NCBI GenBank assembly: GCA_900548905.1
Contig: URMK01000019.1
Coordinates: forward strand, 1-64,000
DNA: 64,000 bases
Source: an uncultured Lachnospiraceae bacterium
GTDB lineage: Bacteria > Bacillota > Clostridia > Lachnospirales > Lachnospiraceae
Direction of reading: 5' to 3'
Part shown: positions 35,058 through 44,253 of the stretch, in pieces
Position numbering within the stretch: position 1 is the first letter of the stretch
Layout of the letters: every line of letters begins with the position of its first letter
The notes under the pieces: generated by a model
Told to the model about the DNA's origin: nothing
The model's database searches: none
Seen by the model: only the letters and a program-made list of their open reading frames with translations
Program-made: the position numbers and the translations under genes

Positions 35058-37129
35058 CAGACCGAATCCAACGTTTACGAACATTTTTTGTAGAAGAACA
35101 CCGCCACCGGGAACAGCGCAGCAAGCCCTGTGATCCCTTCCGGCTTGCCGCCGCTTTCCATGAACAGAACCTTCCGGACTCGCAGCGGGCGGTAAATAGG
35201 CTGGTTTTCATGCTGGAAGAAGAAAAACCTCTCCTGTTCCCGGATCAGACGATACTTTTCCTGCGCACCAATCCCACACTCCAGGCCCTGTTTACGGTAG
35301 AAGAAAAAGAAGCTCTCGCTGCTTCTTACCGGCTGCATGAGCTTGGGGAGCTGTCCAACATTTGTGTGGATTATACACGCTTCCTGCGCGCAGGCTTTCC
35401 CGGCATGCGCCGCCGTCTGGAGGAGTGCAGGGAGAGGTTCCTCGCCGCTTCCCAGCCGGAAAAGGTCTCTTTTACGGAGGGCCAGCTCACGATCCTGAAG
35501 GCACTGGAAGCCTTGACAACACGCTACCGTGACGCTGCAGCCGCCGCAGGGAACACACAGTCCGCAGCCTCTTTGGACCGGCTTCTTTCCGATGCCCCGC
35601 ACACGCTCCGGGATGCCCTGCAGCTGCAGCGTATCCTTCACTTTACCATGTGGTGTGCCGGAAATTACCATAATACACTGGGGCGTTTTGATCAATATAT
35701 GATGCCCTATCTGCAGGCGGATCTGGATGCGGGAAGGCTTACGGAGGAAAGCGCGCTGGAACTTCTGGAGGAATTTTTCCTTACCTTTAACCTGGACAGT
35801 GATCTCTATCCGGGTATGCAGCAGGGCGATAACGGGCAGAGCATGGTTCTCGGCGGCATGACACCGGAAGGGAAGGACGGCTTTCATCTTCTTTCCCGTC
35901 TCTGCCTGCAGGCCAGCCTGGAGCTTCGTCTGATCGATCCTAAGATCAACCTCCGTGTCAGCAGGGACACCCCCTTGTCCGTCTATGAACTGGGTACGCA
36001 GCTGACCAAGCAGGGACTGGGTTTCCCCCAGTATTCCAATGATGATGTGGTTATCCCGGGACTTGAAGAGCTGGGCTATCGAACGGAGGATGCCCGTAAT
36101 TATGCGGTTGCCGCCTGCTGGGAATTCATTATTCCGGGACGGGGGATGGAAATACCCAATATTGACGCCTTGTGCTTTGCGGATGTCATGCGCACCGCCG
36201 TAATGGAACATCTGGCAACGGCCCCGGATTACGATTCCCTTTTCCGGGAAGTCGTTAAGAATCTGAAGGCCAGGGTGGACGAAATGTGTGAAAATACGAA
36301 AAACCTTTATATTTTCCCGGCGCCTTTCCTGTCCCTTATGATGGACGGCTGTCTGGAAAACGGACGGGACATTTCCCTTGGCGGTGTCTACAACAACTAC
36401 GGCTTCCATGGAACCGGCCTTGCCACTGCCGCCGATTCCCTGGCAGCTATCAAAAAATACGTTTTCGATACCGGTGAGGTGGATCGGACGGATTTACGGA
36501 AAGCCTGCGAAACAGATTTTGCCGGCTTTGACCGCCTCCTCCACCTGCTGCGTTATGAAGCGCCTAAAATGGGAAATAACGAAGAACTGCCCGATACCAT
36601 AGCCGGTGAGCTGCTGGAAGCCTTTGCGCAGGCTGTCAAAGGGAAAAAGAACGAACGGGGAGGTATTTTCCGGGCAGGGACCGGATCCGCCATGTACTAT
36701 CTGTGGTATTCCAAGGATTTGGGCGCCACCCCGGACGGCAGGCGGGCCGGGGAAGGGTTTTCCTGCAACTATTCCCCCAGCCTGTTTATCCACACCAAGG
36801 GACCGGTATCTATTGTCAAATCCTTTACCCGGCCGTGTCTTAAACACACCATCAACGGCGGCCCCCTCACCATGGAGCTGCACGACACCCTCTTCCGGGG
36901 AGAGGAAAGCATTACCAAGGTAGCGGCACTGGTAAAATCCTTCATTGATTTGGGCGGCCATCAGATGCAGATCAACGCGGTAAACCGGGATACCATGCTG
37001 GACGCCCAGAAGCATCCGGAAAAGTACCATAACCTCATCGTCCGGGTATGGGGCTGGAGCGGATATTTTGTGGAGCTGGATAAGGAATACCAGGATCACA
37101 TTATTAAACGGATGGAGCTTACGGTCTGA
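35054..37129 (+). CDS. Glycyl radical enzyme, eliminase/dehydratase-like, unknown substrate
   Basis: This 691-residue cytoplasmic enzyme is shorter than pyruvate formate-lyase or choline lyase, which usually exceed 750. The active-site Cys355 sits in AACWEF, giving Cys-X-Glu (Glu357) as in glycerol dehydratase and choline lyase rather than the Cys-Cys pair of pyruvate formate-lyase. The radical glycine is probably Gly667 in RVWGWSGYFVELD, where most relatives have RVSGYS or RVAGYS. GRFDQYMMPYL and GQSMVLGGMT are family core stretches. Its activase precedes it. There are no microcompartment shell genes nearby. The reaction is probably radical elimination or dehydration of a sugar-derived or polyol compound, but the substrate cannot be named. 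Confidence 0.88.
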   Translation: MTDRIQRLRTFFVEEHRHREQRSKPCDPFRLAAAFHEQNLPDSQRAVNRLVFMLEEEKPLLFPDQTILFLRTNPTLQALFTVEEKEALAASYRLHELGELSNICVDYTRFLRAGFPGMRRRLEECRERFLAASQPEKVSFTEGQLTILKALEALTTRYRDAAAAAGNTQSAASLDRLLSDAPHTLRDALQLQRILHFTMWCAGNYHNTLGRFDQYMMPYLQADLDAGRLTEESALELLEEFFLTFNLDSDLYPGMQQGDNGQSMVLGGMTPEGKDGFHLLSRLCLQASLELRLIDPKINLRVSRDTPLSVYELGTQLTKQGLGFPQYSNDDVVIPGLEELGYRTEDARNYAVAACWEFIIPGRGMEIPNIDALCFADVMRTAVMEHLATAPDYDSLFREVVKNLKARVDEMCENTKNLYIFPAPFLSLMMDGCLENGRDISLGGVYNNYGFHGTGLATAADSLAAIKKYVFDTGEVDRTDLRKACETDFAGFDRLLHLLRYEAPKMGNNEELPDTIAGELLEAFAQAVKGKKNERGGIFRAGTGSAMYYLWYSKDLGATPDGRRAGEGFSCNYSPSLFIHTKGPVSIVKSFTRPCLKHTINGGPLTMELHDTLFRGEESITKVAALVKSFIDLGGHQMQINAVNRDTMLDAQKHPEKYHNLIVRVWGWSGYFVELDKEYQDHIIKRMELTV

Positions 37130-37164
37130 AGAAGCCCATGACTTACAAAAAACCAGGGTACTGA

Positions 37165-37211
37165 AAGGTCCCATCACTTCGAGCCAACTTGACACGAAAT
37201 GATGGGACCTT
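37165..37211 (+). terminator. Hairpin after glycyl radical operon
   Basis: A 12-bp perfect stem, AAGGTCCCATCA (37165-37176) with its complement (37200-37211), lies 36 bp past the enzyme's stop codon. No T-run follows, so it is either a weak terminator or a palindromic repeat. Confidence 0.55.
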
Positions 37212-37275
37212 AATCAATACTATATTCCTGGCAATAATTTAAGATGATAAAATCAGGAAATTTTGGTATACTTAG

Positions 37276-37692
37276 TTAAATGTAAAGACAGACATCGGTT
37301 ATTATAAAGACTTCGGGTAAGGTTTTTACTGCACCCACATAGAAAAACAAGCTCAAAGATGGGCGCTGACCAAGCGAAGAAGCCATATCGTAAATAAATA
37401 TGTATATCAGGAGTCCGCAGGACTGAATATATGCAGTTTCCCGGAACTTTCAGAAGACTGGCTCACGTTTGTCGTGCGCTGCCGGAAAGGGGAAGAACAT
37501 GGTTTTGATATCGTTGAAGGGCCTATGGCAGATGATACCATTTGGGACTATATTGAAGATTTTACGGCAGGTACTATCTCCAAAGCTGCTTTCTGGGAAT
37601 TGGTTAAATTCAAATACCCGACACATCAAATCGTTTTCTGCACGGAAAAGTCACTTTCCACAATTACGTTTGAAGGGAGCCATCAGCTATGA
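37276..37692 (+). pseudogene. DUF3990 protein remnant (5' truncated, nonsense codon)
   Basis: One continuous reading frame from 37276 to 37692 encodes the C-terminal part of a DUF3990 protein: KDFG-stop-GFYCTHIEKQAQRWA, then EEHGFDIVEGPMADDTIWDY and FWELVKFKYPTHQIVFCT. The stop is TAA at 37318-37320, where intact relatives have Lys in the FGKGFY motif. The N-terminal start is missing; an in-frame TAG lies at 37273-37275. The distal part could still be translated from the GTG at 37474 (72 residues). Its stop overlaps the next gene's ATG by 4 bp, showing the original operon link. Confidence 0.75.
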
Positions 37693-38159
37693 CGAACCAC
37701 TTCTTCTCTGACGAAGAGATTACCAGGAATGATTTGTATTTTATTTGCTATATGATAGAGCGGGTCGCCCGGAAATTACATCAAAGAAATAAATATGTTG
37801 TAAACGCAATTGATAAGAAAGAGTGGACGAGGCTGATCAGCCTCGCTAATGTGTTACATTGTGAAAACCCGCTGAAAATAGAGGACCAGTGGATTGACGA
37901 GTACTCGCTGGATTCAGGCTCTTTTGATATTACAGAAGTGGATAAAGAACTGGCAGAGCGTATTCCGTCAGAGACTCAAATGGGGAAAGTATATATGCGC
38001 CTGATACTGGATACCTTATTGCCGGGAGAAAACTACGTAGAAGGCTTGATCAGAGTGTATAATGATCCGATTAGTGAAGTAATCGATAATTATAACTCAA
38101 GTGCATTCTATGAGCCGTCCTATGTAATAGCCAGGGCCTATAATGAAGGAGGCTTTTAG
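37689..38159 (+). CDS. Small DUF3791-like protein, partner of DUF3990
   Basis: This 156-residue protein has an N-terminal DUF3791-like helix (NDLYFICYMIERVARKL) and a C-terminal part with MGKVYMRLILDTL and IDNYNSSAFYEPSYVI. The frame is intact and follows the broken DUF3990 gene with a 4-bp overlap. Such pairs are common in Lachnospiraceae and are suspected toxin-antitoxin-like or effector-immunity modules. I infer only the association, not a function. A broken paralog lies on the opposite strand at 38253-38708. Confidence 0.65.
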   Translation: MTNHFFSDEEITRNDLYFICYMIERVARKLHQRNKYVVNAIDKKEWTRLISLANVLHCENPLKIEDQWIDEYSLDSGSFDITEVDKELAERIPSETQMGKVYMRLILDTLLPGENYVEGLIRVYNDPISEVIDNYNSSAFYEPSYVIARAYNEGGF

Positions 38160-38252
38160 GGAAGCGTACGCACGGCCGGATGATAAGCCAATGGCTTCAA
38201 CCCCCGGCGGATACGGGGATTGAAGCCAGAACCTGAGACTTCAGTGAGACTT

Positions 38253-38708
38253 CTATTCGATTTTTCCATCCAGAAACGCGTTGAGGATATTCTGCGGTGC
38301 ATCATAATAGAAGCTGCTGTTATAATCCTGGATTTTATCCGTAACAAACGAATGATATGCCTCAAAAAGGGAATCCATTACGGACAGCCCTTTTTCTCTT
38401 GAAATACCGAGAATAAGCCGTTTATAAATCTTTCCTATATCCCAGTGACTGGGAACAGCGTATTTGGCATCAGATACATTATCAAAAGTACCTTCCTTCA
38501 ATCCGCTTTTTTCGATAAACGAATCGCTGACTGTTTCGATATTATCACTGTGATAAACATCCGCTTAATCATATATTTTTTCGATGGAAGCCCTGCCCAG
38601 TACATCTACCGTATCCGATCTCTAATTTTTTGTTTTTCTTGCAATGTATTCAATCAGGCTGCATGTAAAAAACAAATCATTCTCTTTCTGTTCTTCCCTT
38701 CCTGTCAT
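38253..38708 (-). pseudogene. Broken paralog of the DUF3791-like gene (two nonsense codons)
   Basis: The - strand frame from the ATG at 38708 to 38253 is in phase throughout and reads NDLFFTCSLIEYIARK, then GKIYKRLILGISREKG and IQDYNSSFYYDAPQNIL. Each of these matches the protein at 37689-38159. The frame is cut by TAG (38624-38622, codon 29) and TAA (38567-38565, codon 48). The last 82 codons remain open. The two copies are convergent and diverged, so this is an old duplication, not a recent one. Confidence 0.8.
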
Positions 38709-38746
38709 TTCACTCCCCCCCTCTCCGGTTACGAATTCGAGACACT

Positions 38747-40798
38747 TCAGGCTTTCGGCGGAACAAAAGTAATGTTCCTATCGTATCTCCTGTAAAGCCT
38801 CCCCTCCCAGCCGGTGAGATCCGTTTCCCCTGCGCCGGTTCCTGCTCCATGGGCGGCAAAACCCGCCGCTTCTTCTTTTCTTTCCTCCCGTACTTCCCCG
38901 GCCTTTTGCTGCCGGATCCATACGTTCATTTTGCCTTTTCCCCGGTTATTCCACAAATAATAAGGGAGCGCCCGGAATTTCCCACCTTCTGCGGTTTCGC
39001 CTTCTATGATCGAGATGCCGCCGAACAGGGCGGAGTCCGTTATCTTCAGCTCCCCTTCTCCCAGCAAAACATCTGTCCCCAGCGGATTATCCGTTTCCTC
39101 CAGGCAGTACAGAAGCGGGCCTCTCTGAAGGGCTACCCTTCCTGTATCCGCCGTTACGAACGGATGCGCCTCTACCTTGACCGCCGGCAGTTCCATAGAG
39201 ATCTGTACCACATCGGCATCCTGCCACTCTCTTTCTATCAGAAAATATCCGCTTTCCAAAGGCCAGTCTGCCAGTTCGCCGTTCACCAATACCGTCATTT
39301 CCCCGGACCAGGCGGGACGGCGCACTGCCAGAATAAATGACGCCTTCTCCTGCGGATGAAGGACAATACGGTTCGTACCTTTCCAGGGCAGCCCGCACGC
39401 TGTCTGCTCCACAGCAAGTTCCAGGCGGCTGCCGTCCCTGCCTTCCATGGTGCCCTCGTAACGGCTGCCCATATGAAGGTTTACATACACTCTGCCTTTG
39501 GAAAAGCCATAAATATAGTCCTGCAGGCAGCCCATGATTTTCAGGAACATAGGCGGACAGCAGGGGCATCCGTGCCAGGACCAGCGTTCTGTCTCTCCAT
39601 CGCTGATAAGCGGATTTTCATAAAAATAGCGGGTACCGTCCTCGGACAGGCACGGAAGCACATTATTCATCACCGCACATTCCAGCACATCCATATATTT
39701 TCCGTCCCCGAAAGCCCGGTGCATCTCCCCTGCCCAGAATGCAAGCGCCGCGCCCGCACAGGTTTCCAGGTATGCGTCATTGGGCAGATCATACTGGTAG
39801 CCGAACCGTTCCTCATTATGGACGGCCCCGATACCTCCGCTGATATGCAGCTTGGTATGCTCCATATTATCCCACAGCCTGACAGCGGCCCGGAGGTAAC
39901 TGTTATCCGCTTCCTCCGTCTCAATCCCCAGCGCCGTAAGGCCGGTATACATCAATGCCGCCCGGACGGCATGGCCCACCACCTCCGACTGCTCCGTAAT
40001 CCGGCAGTGATCCTGGGAATATTCTCCCATATAATGAGGCATGGAATACCGGTCATGATGCACGCCTCTGTGATCCATCCAGAATTTCACCAGCCGGTAA
40101 TACCGCTCAGGCTGCACACAGATCCCGTATTCCTGTTCCATGTCACCGGAAAGCCCCGGTTCCTCCCGGAAAAGGCAATACAATTTTATCACCGCTTCCT
40201 CTGCCAGGGAATGGGCCGGCACGATATTTTTGCCGGGATAGCCGGGAGTGCCGGGATCCAGAACCATCACGTTGCACATACCGTTCACCGCTTTTACGGC
40301 GCAGCTTAACAGGCGCTTCTTTCCGGTGGCTCTGTAATAATGGATCCCCGCCTCCGTAAGACAGCCGATATTATAGGTTTCATGCTGCCATATCAGGCTT
40401 CCGCCGTTACCGCCCCATCTTTTGCCGGGGCAGATCAGAGTGGTATAGGTATTGATGTATCCGTCCGGATCCTTTTCCTGGGCCGCCGCGATAATCTCCG
40501 CATAGGCTTCTATTTTCTTATCCAGCTTCTCATCGAAATTCACAGCGATAATATCGCTGATACCCCGGATCACTTCACAGATCAGCCCGTCATACCAGGG
40601 CGGCCCCACATGGCGGCCGCCTTTTCCTTCGATGACCCACTCGTAATTTTTCATGATGCCTTCTTCGTGATCCTTTTCAAACTTCTCCAAAACATCCCAG
40701 ACCGTTACTTGATGGATTTTGTAAAGCTGTCCGGCCCAGAAGCCCTCCGTCATTTTAACCTGCCTGTGGGCAGGCCGTTCCACTGCTATGTTACTCAT
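38747..40798 (-). CDS. GH127 beta-L-arabinofuranosidase
   Basis: This 683-residue enzyme cleaves terminal beta-L-arabinofuranose using a zinc-bound cysteine nucleophile. Ligands match the characterised bifidobacterial enzyme HypBA1: Glu345 and Cys347 (LETCAGAALAFW), then Cys413 and Cys414 in CPCCPPMF, with Cys413 as the expected nucleophile. An (alpha/alpha)6 barrel is followed by beta-sandwich domains. There is no signal peptide. It is the last gene of the - strand operon of regulator, kinase, binding protein and two permeases. A repeat-family hairpin lies in the gap to the permease. Confidence 0.9.
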   Translation of the reverse strand: MSNIAVERPAHRQVKMTEGFWAGQLYKIHQVTVWDVLEKFEKDHEEGIMKNYEWVIEGKGGRHVGPPWYDGLICEVIRGISDIIAVNFDEKLDKKIEAYAEIIAAAQEKDPDGYINTYTTLICPGKRWGGNGGSLIWQHETYNIGCLTEAGIHYYRATGKKRLLSCAVKAVNGMCNVMVLDPGTPGYPGKNIVPAHSLAEEAVIKLYCLFREEPGLSGDMEQEYGICVQPERYYRLVKFWMDHRGVHHDRYSMPHYMGEYSQDHCRITEQSEVVGHAVRAALMYTGLTALGIETEEADNSYLRAAVRLWDNMEHTKLHISGGIGAVHNEERFGYQYDLPNDAYLETCAGAALAFWAGEMHRAFGDGKYMDVLECAVMNNVLPCLSEDGTRYFYENPLISDGETERWSWHGCPCCPPMFLKIMGCLQDYIYGFSKGRVYVNLHMGSRYEGTMEGRDGSRLELAVEQTACGLPWKGTNRIVLHPQEKASFILAVRRPAWSGEMTVLVNGELADWPLESGYFLIEREWQDADVVQISMELPAVKVEAHPFVTADTGRVALQRGPLLYCLEETDNPLGTDVLLGEGELKITDSALFGGISIIEGETAEGGKFRALPYYLWNNRGKGKMNVWIRQQKAGEVREERKEEAAGFAAHGAGTGAGETDLTGWEGRLYRRYDRNITFVPPKA

Positions 40799-40819
40799 TT
40801 CCCACTCCTCCTGCTGTTT

Positions 40820-40851
40820 GGCAACCGTCCGGACTTGCCTGAACCGTTACC
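40820..40851. repeat. Degenerate hairpin of the GTCTGAACCGTTACC family
   Basis: Thirty-two bases align position by position with the perfect hairpin at 47776-47807. The right arm (GCCTGAACCGTTACC) is nearly identical, while the left arm has several unpaired positions. It sits between the permease and GH127 genes. Confidence 0.55.
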
Positions 40852-40870
40852 TTGTTTTTACAGTAACCGT

Positions 40871-41704
40871 TTACCCCTTAATACCTGTTGTTGCAATGCC
40901 TTCCAAAATATGCTTCTGTCCGAAAAAGAAGACGATGACGGCAGGCGTCAGCACAAGTACGGAAGCCGCCATAAGAAGATGCCACTGCGCGCCGTAGCTT
41001 CCCTGGAAAAGCTGTAACCCCAGGGACAGCGTATATTTCTTCTCTTCATTCAGATAAATCAAAGGACCCATAAAATCATTCCAGCTGCCAAGGAAAGAAA
41101 AAATGCCCACCACTACCATGGCTGATTTGGACAACGGAAGGATGATTTTCCAATAGACCCTGAAGTAGGATGCCCCGTCCACATAGGCCGCCTCGTCCAG
41201 CTCCCTGGGGATGCTGAGGAAAAACTGGCGGAACAGGAAAATATTATAAACACTTCCGCCGAACCAGATAGGGACAGCCAATGGAACCAGGGAATTGGTA
41301 AAACCCAGCCTGGACCACATGACAAACGTAGGTATCATTGTCACGATGGAAGGCATCATAAGGCTGGTCAGTACGAGCATGAACACCTTATCCCTGCCCG
41401 GCCAGCGCAGCCTGGAAAAGCTGAAAGCACAAAGGGAGGCGGCGAGTATGGATCCTGCTACATTTGAAATTACCACAATAAGGGTATTCAGTAAATACCG
41501 GAAATAGGGCATGACCTCCAGGGCATCCTGATAATTGGTAAAAACCACGGGATCCGGTATCATAATAGGCGGCATGACAAATATCTGTGCCATATCCATA
41601 AACGAGCTTCGCAGCATCCAGTAAAAGGGAAAAAGGCAAATCAGTGATCCCGCCGTCAGGAACAGATAAAGGACCGCCTTTCCCCATCTCTTTTTCTGCT
41701 TCAT
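40871..41704 (-). CDS. ABC sugar transporter permease (MalG type)
   Basis: This 277-residue permease has six membrane segments and an EAA loop (DEAAYVDGASYFRVYWKIILPLSK). It belongs to the classical CUT1/MalG branch, unlike the Lpl-type permeases of the other three importers here. It overlaps the MalF-type permease gene by 4 bp (ATGA). Its substrate is probably a beta-arabinoside, given the GH127 gene that follows. Confidence 0.92.
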   Translation of the reverse strand: MKQKKRWGKAVLYLFLTAGSLICLFPFYWMLRSSFMDMAQIFVMPPIMIPDPVVFTNYQDALEVMPYFRYLLNTLIVVISNVAGSILAASLCAFSFSRLRWPGRDKVFMLVLTSLMMPSIVTMIPTFVMWSRLGFTNSLVPLAVPIWFGGSVYNIFLFRQFFLSIPRELDEAAYVDGASYFRVYWKIILPLSKSAMVVVGIFSFLGSWNDFMGPLIYLNEEKKYTLSLGLQLFQGSYGAQWHLLMAASVLVLTPAVIVFFFGQKHILEGIATTGIKG

Positions 41705-42603
41705 TTATTCTTCACCTCCCCTTCATAAAACACCCACATCGCTGAAGATTTGAATACCAGCATCGTCATGATGAGGATGATGAGGAACAGGATCCATCCC
41801 AGCGCGGAGGCATTTCCCAGGTTCCCATACTGGAAGGCCTCTTTGTACATATAGTATACATAAAACAGCGTGGAATTGTTCGGCCCGCCGCTGGTCATGA
41901 TATAAGCCTGGCTGAATACCTGGAAGCTCCCGATAAAGCTCATGATCAGATTGAAAAAAATAGTGGGGGAGACCATAGGCAGCGTTACACTTTTCAGCTT
42001 ATGGAACCAGTTTCCCCCGTCCACTTCCACGGATTCATATAATTCCTTCGGGACATTCTGCAGCCCCGCCAGGAATATCACCACGGTCCCGCCCACCGTC
42101 CACAGGCTCATCAGCGCCAGGGAGGGGATTACTGTTTTTTCATCATAAATCCACCGGCTGGCGGGGAGGTGAAGGACATGTAATATGGCATTCAGGATTC
42201 CCGTATCCGGATCGAACATCATCATCCAGACAATGGAGGACGCCACGGCCGGCACGATGGTCGGCAGATAAAAAATGGTACGGAACAGGGATCTCCCTTT
42301 GATATTGGCATTCAGCACCAGCGCAATGCTGAAGGCGAACAGAATCTGGAGCGGTACGCTCAAAAGTACATAATAGGCCGTAACCCCCAGCGATTTATAA
42401 AAATAAATATCCGTCCCGTCAAACAGATGTTTAAAATTCTCCATTCCCACAAAATGCGTTTCCGCCCCGATTACATTGTAATCCGTCACACTCAGCACCA
42501 GACTTATCACCAGGGGAGAAAGCACAAAAATAAGAAAACCGAGCATAACCGGCAAGGCGAACAGAATGCCGAAAAACGCTTCCTTTCTCCTTCTCTTTGT
42601 CAT
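41701..42603 (-). CDS. ABC sugar transporter permease (MalF type)
   Basis: This 300-residue permease starts with a basic N-terminus and a first membrane helix (FFGILFALPVMLGFLIFVLS). It has the EAA loop YESVEVDGGNWFHKLKSVTLPM. It pairs with the MalG-type permease encoded in overlap. A terminator-like hairpin sits between it and the binding-protein gene upstream. Confidence 0.92.
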   Translation of the reverse strand: MTKRRRKEAFFGILFALPVMLGFLIFVLSPLVISLVLSVTDYNVIGAETHFVGMENFKHLFDGTDIYFYKSLGVTAYYVLLSVPLQILFAFSIALVLNANIKGRSLFRTIFYLPTIVPAVASSIVWMMMFDPDTGILNAILHVLHLPASRWIYDEKTVIPSLALMSLWTVGGTVVIFLAGLQNVPKELYESVEVDGGNWFHKLKSVTLPMVSPTIFFNLIMSFIGSFQVFSQAYIMTSGGPNNSTLFYVYYMYKEAFQYGNLGNASALGWILFLIILIMTMLVFKSSAMWVFYEGEVKNK

Positions 42604-42623
42604 ACGGCAAACTCCTTTCTTGT

Positions 42624-42651
42624 AAAACAGCCGGGAAAACCCGGCTGTTTT
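42624..42651 (-). terminator. Attenuator-type terminator after binding-protein gene
   Basis: A 12-bp perfect stem, AAAACAGCCGGG and its complement with an AAAA loop, ends in TTTTA on the - strand, directly after the binding-protein stop codon. It should let only part of the transcripts continue into the permease and GH127 genes. Confidence 0.75.
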
Positions 42652-42655
42652 ATGG

Positions 42656-44083
42656 TTAAGGTCTGGGGTATTTCCCCTGCACCTGTGCGTTCATCTGTTC
42701 CTCAACGGAAGCAATGGCTTCCTCCACCGTCATTTCACCCAGCCAGACCTTATCCAGCTTGGGATTCAGGACATCCATAATTTTGGGGAAATTCTTTATG
42801 GAATAGGTCAGTGCAGGCTCCCCGTTCTTAAATCCGTTGTTCATAATGGCATCCACATAGCCTTCGGGATGTGCCGGATTGTTTCTTGCCCAACGGTCGA
42901 TGAGCGCTTCCTCCTCATACCACTCCCTGAGAACGGGCATCCACAGGCCGGTTTCGATCAGCTCCATGGTATATTCCGTATTCATGAACGCCTTCTGCAG
43001 CTCCCAGGCTTCCTTGGGATGCTGGGTTGTTTCAAAGACCACCACCGGCTCCCCCATAGCAATGGTCATGGGCTTATCATACATTTTGGGCGGGATTCCC
43101 ACACCGAAATTCACTTTATTTGCCGATATTTCCTGGAGTGCCCACTGTCCGTCCCATACCATAGCCACCTTCCTGGATGCCAGGGCGGTAGCTCCTCCCG
43201 GCAGATTTTTGGACTGGACCGGTGAAGGCGCCACATGGTATTTGGTGATTAAGTCGGCGAAGTTCTGCATGGCCTCCGCCCCTTTTGTGTCCAGAAGATT
43301 CACTGCGGTTCCATCCTCATTCAGGAAATCCTGTCCGCAGTAAGCCATGGCATAGCTCACCATATTGGCCCCGCTGGGTGCGAAAAGCCCGAACTGCTTG
43401 ATATTTTTCGGATCAAAATCCGGATCCTTGGCGTTTCTTCCCTGATTGTCAATAGTAAGCGTCCGGCATACATCCAGGAACTCTTCCCAGGTCCATGCCT
43501 CTTCTTCTGTGGAAGGTACCGTAATGCCTGCCTCCGCAAACACATCCTTGTTATAAAAAAGGCCGAATATTTCCAGGGAACCGTTGACACCGCATGCTTT
43601 TCCGTCATCCCACCAGTAAACGACCTGGGAGAGGATATCTTCTATATTAATATCCGGGTCATCGGCTGCAAAATCCATCATATTTTTCAGTTTCCCCTCG
43701 GATGCCCACTGCAGCGCGGTATCCCCGTTCAGCAGCGCCACATCCGGCCCCTGGTTGGCGGCGATCATGGTGGTCAGCTTGGTATTATAATCCGTGGGAA
43801 TATGGATGTATTCCACCTCCACATTGGGATGTGTCTTTTCAAACTGATCGATAACGTTCTGGGTTGTTTTCTTTTCCTGGGGACCGCCCCAGCCGGTATA
43901 GCGGAGGACAATTTTCTCGCCGCTGTCCGCGGATTCCGGGGACTGGGCCTCCTGCGCTTCTCCTCCCGGAGCTTCCTGCAATTTTCTATCCGCCTCTCCT
44001 GCCGTGGGTTCCTTTCCCCCGCAGCCTTGTATGCCAAATAGCAGCACCGATGCCAACAGACAAGCTATTATTTTTTTCTTCAT
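42656..44083 (-). CDS. Extracellular sugar-binding lipoprotein (CUT1)
   Basis: This 475-residue surface lipoprotein has a lipobox IQGC (Cys21), an acidic linker (EADRKLQEAPGGEAQEAQ) and a family-1 sugar-binding domain of the MalE/UgpB branch (VIDQFEKTHPNVEVEYIHIP). It feeds the MalF/MalG pair encoded downstream. The upstream kinase-regulator pair on the same strand probably senses the same ligand or its derivative. Confidence 0.93.
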   Translation of the reverse strand: MKKKIIACLLASVLLFGIQGCGGKEPTAGEADRKLQEAPGGEAQEAQSPESADSGEKIVLRYTGWGGPQEKKTTQNVIDQFEKTHPNVEVEYIHIPTDYNTKLTTMIAANQGPDVALLNGDTALQWASEGKLKNMMDFAADDPDINIEDILSQVVYWWDDGKACGVNGSLEIFGLFYNKDVFAEAGITVPSTEEEAWTWEEFLDVCRTLTIDNQGRNAKDPDFDPKNIKQFGLFAPSGANMVSYAMAYCGQDFLNEDGTAVNLLDTKGAEAMQNFADLITKYHVAPSPVQSKNLPGGATALASRKVAMVWDGQWALQEISANKVNFGVGIPPKMYDKPMTIAMGEPVVVFETTQHPKEAWELQKAFMNTEYTMELIETGLWMPVLREWYEEEALIDRWARNNPAHPEGYVDAIMNNGFKNGEPALTYSIKNFPKIMDVLNPKLDKVWLGEMTVEEAIASVEEQMNAQVQGKYPRP

Positions 44084-44253
44084 TTCATACCTCCCGGTTT
44101 TCTAAAGCTTACTGATAAGTAACCCGGGATTTTATGCGGCCGCTTTCCATCCCTGTTATGGTCTTATTATAGCTTTCATCGGGAAGCCGGGATATTCTAA
44201 CATTTTAAGCTGGTGGACAATTTTAGGATCAGGGGCGGATGGCGCCGGTCTTT

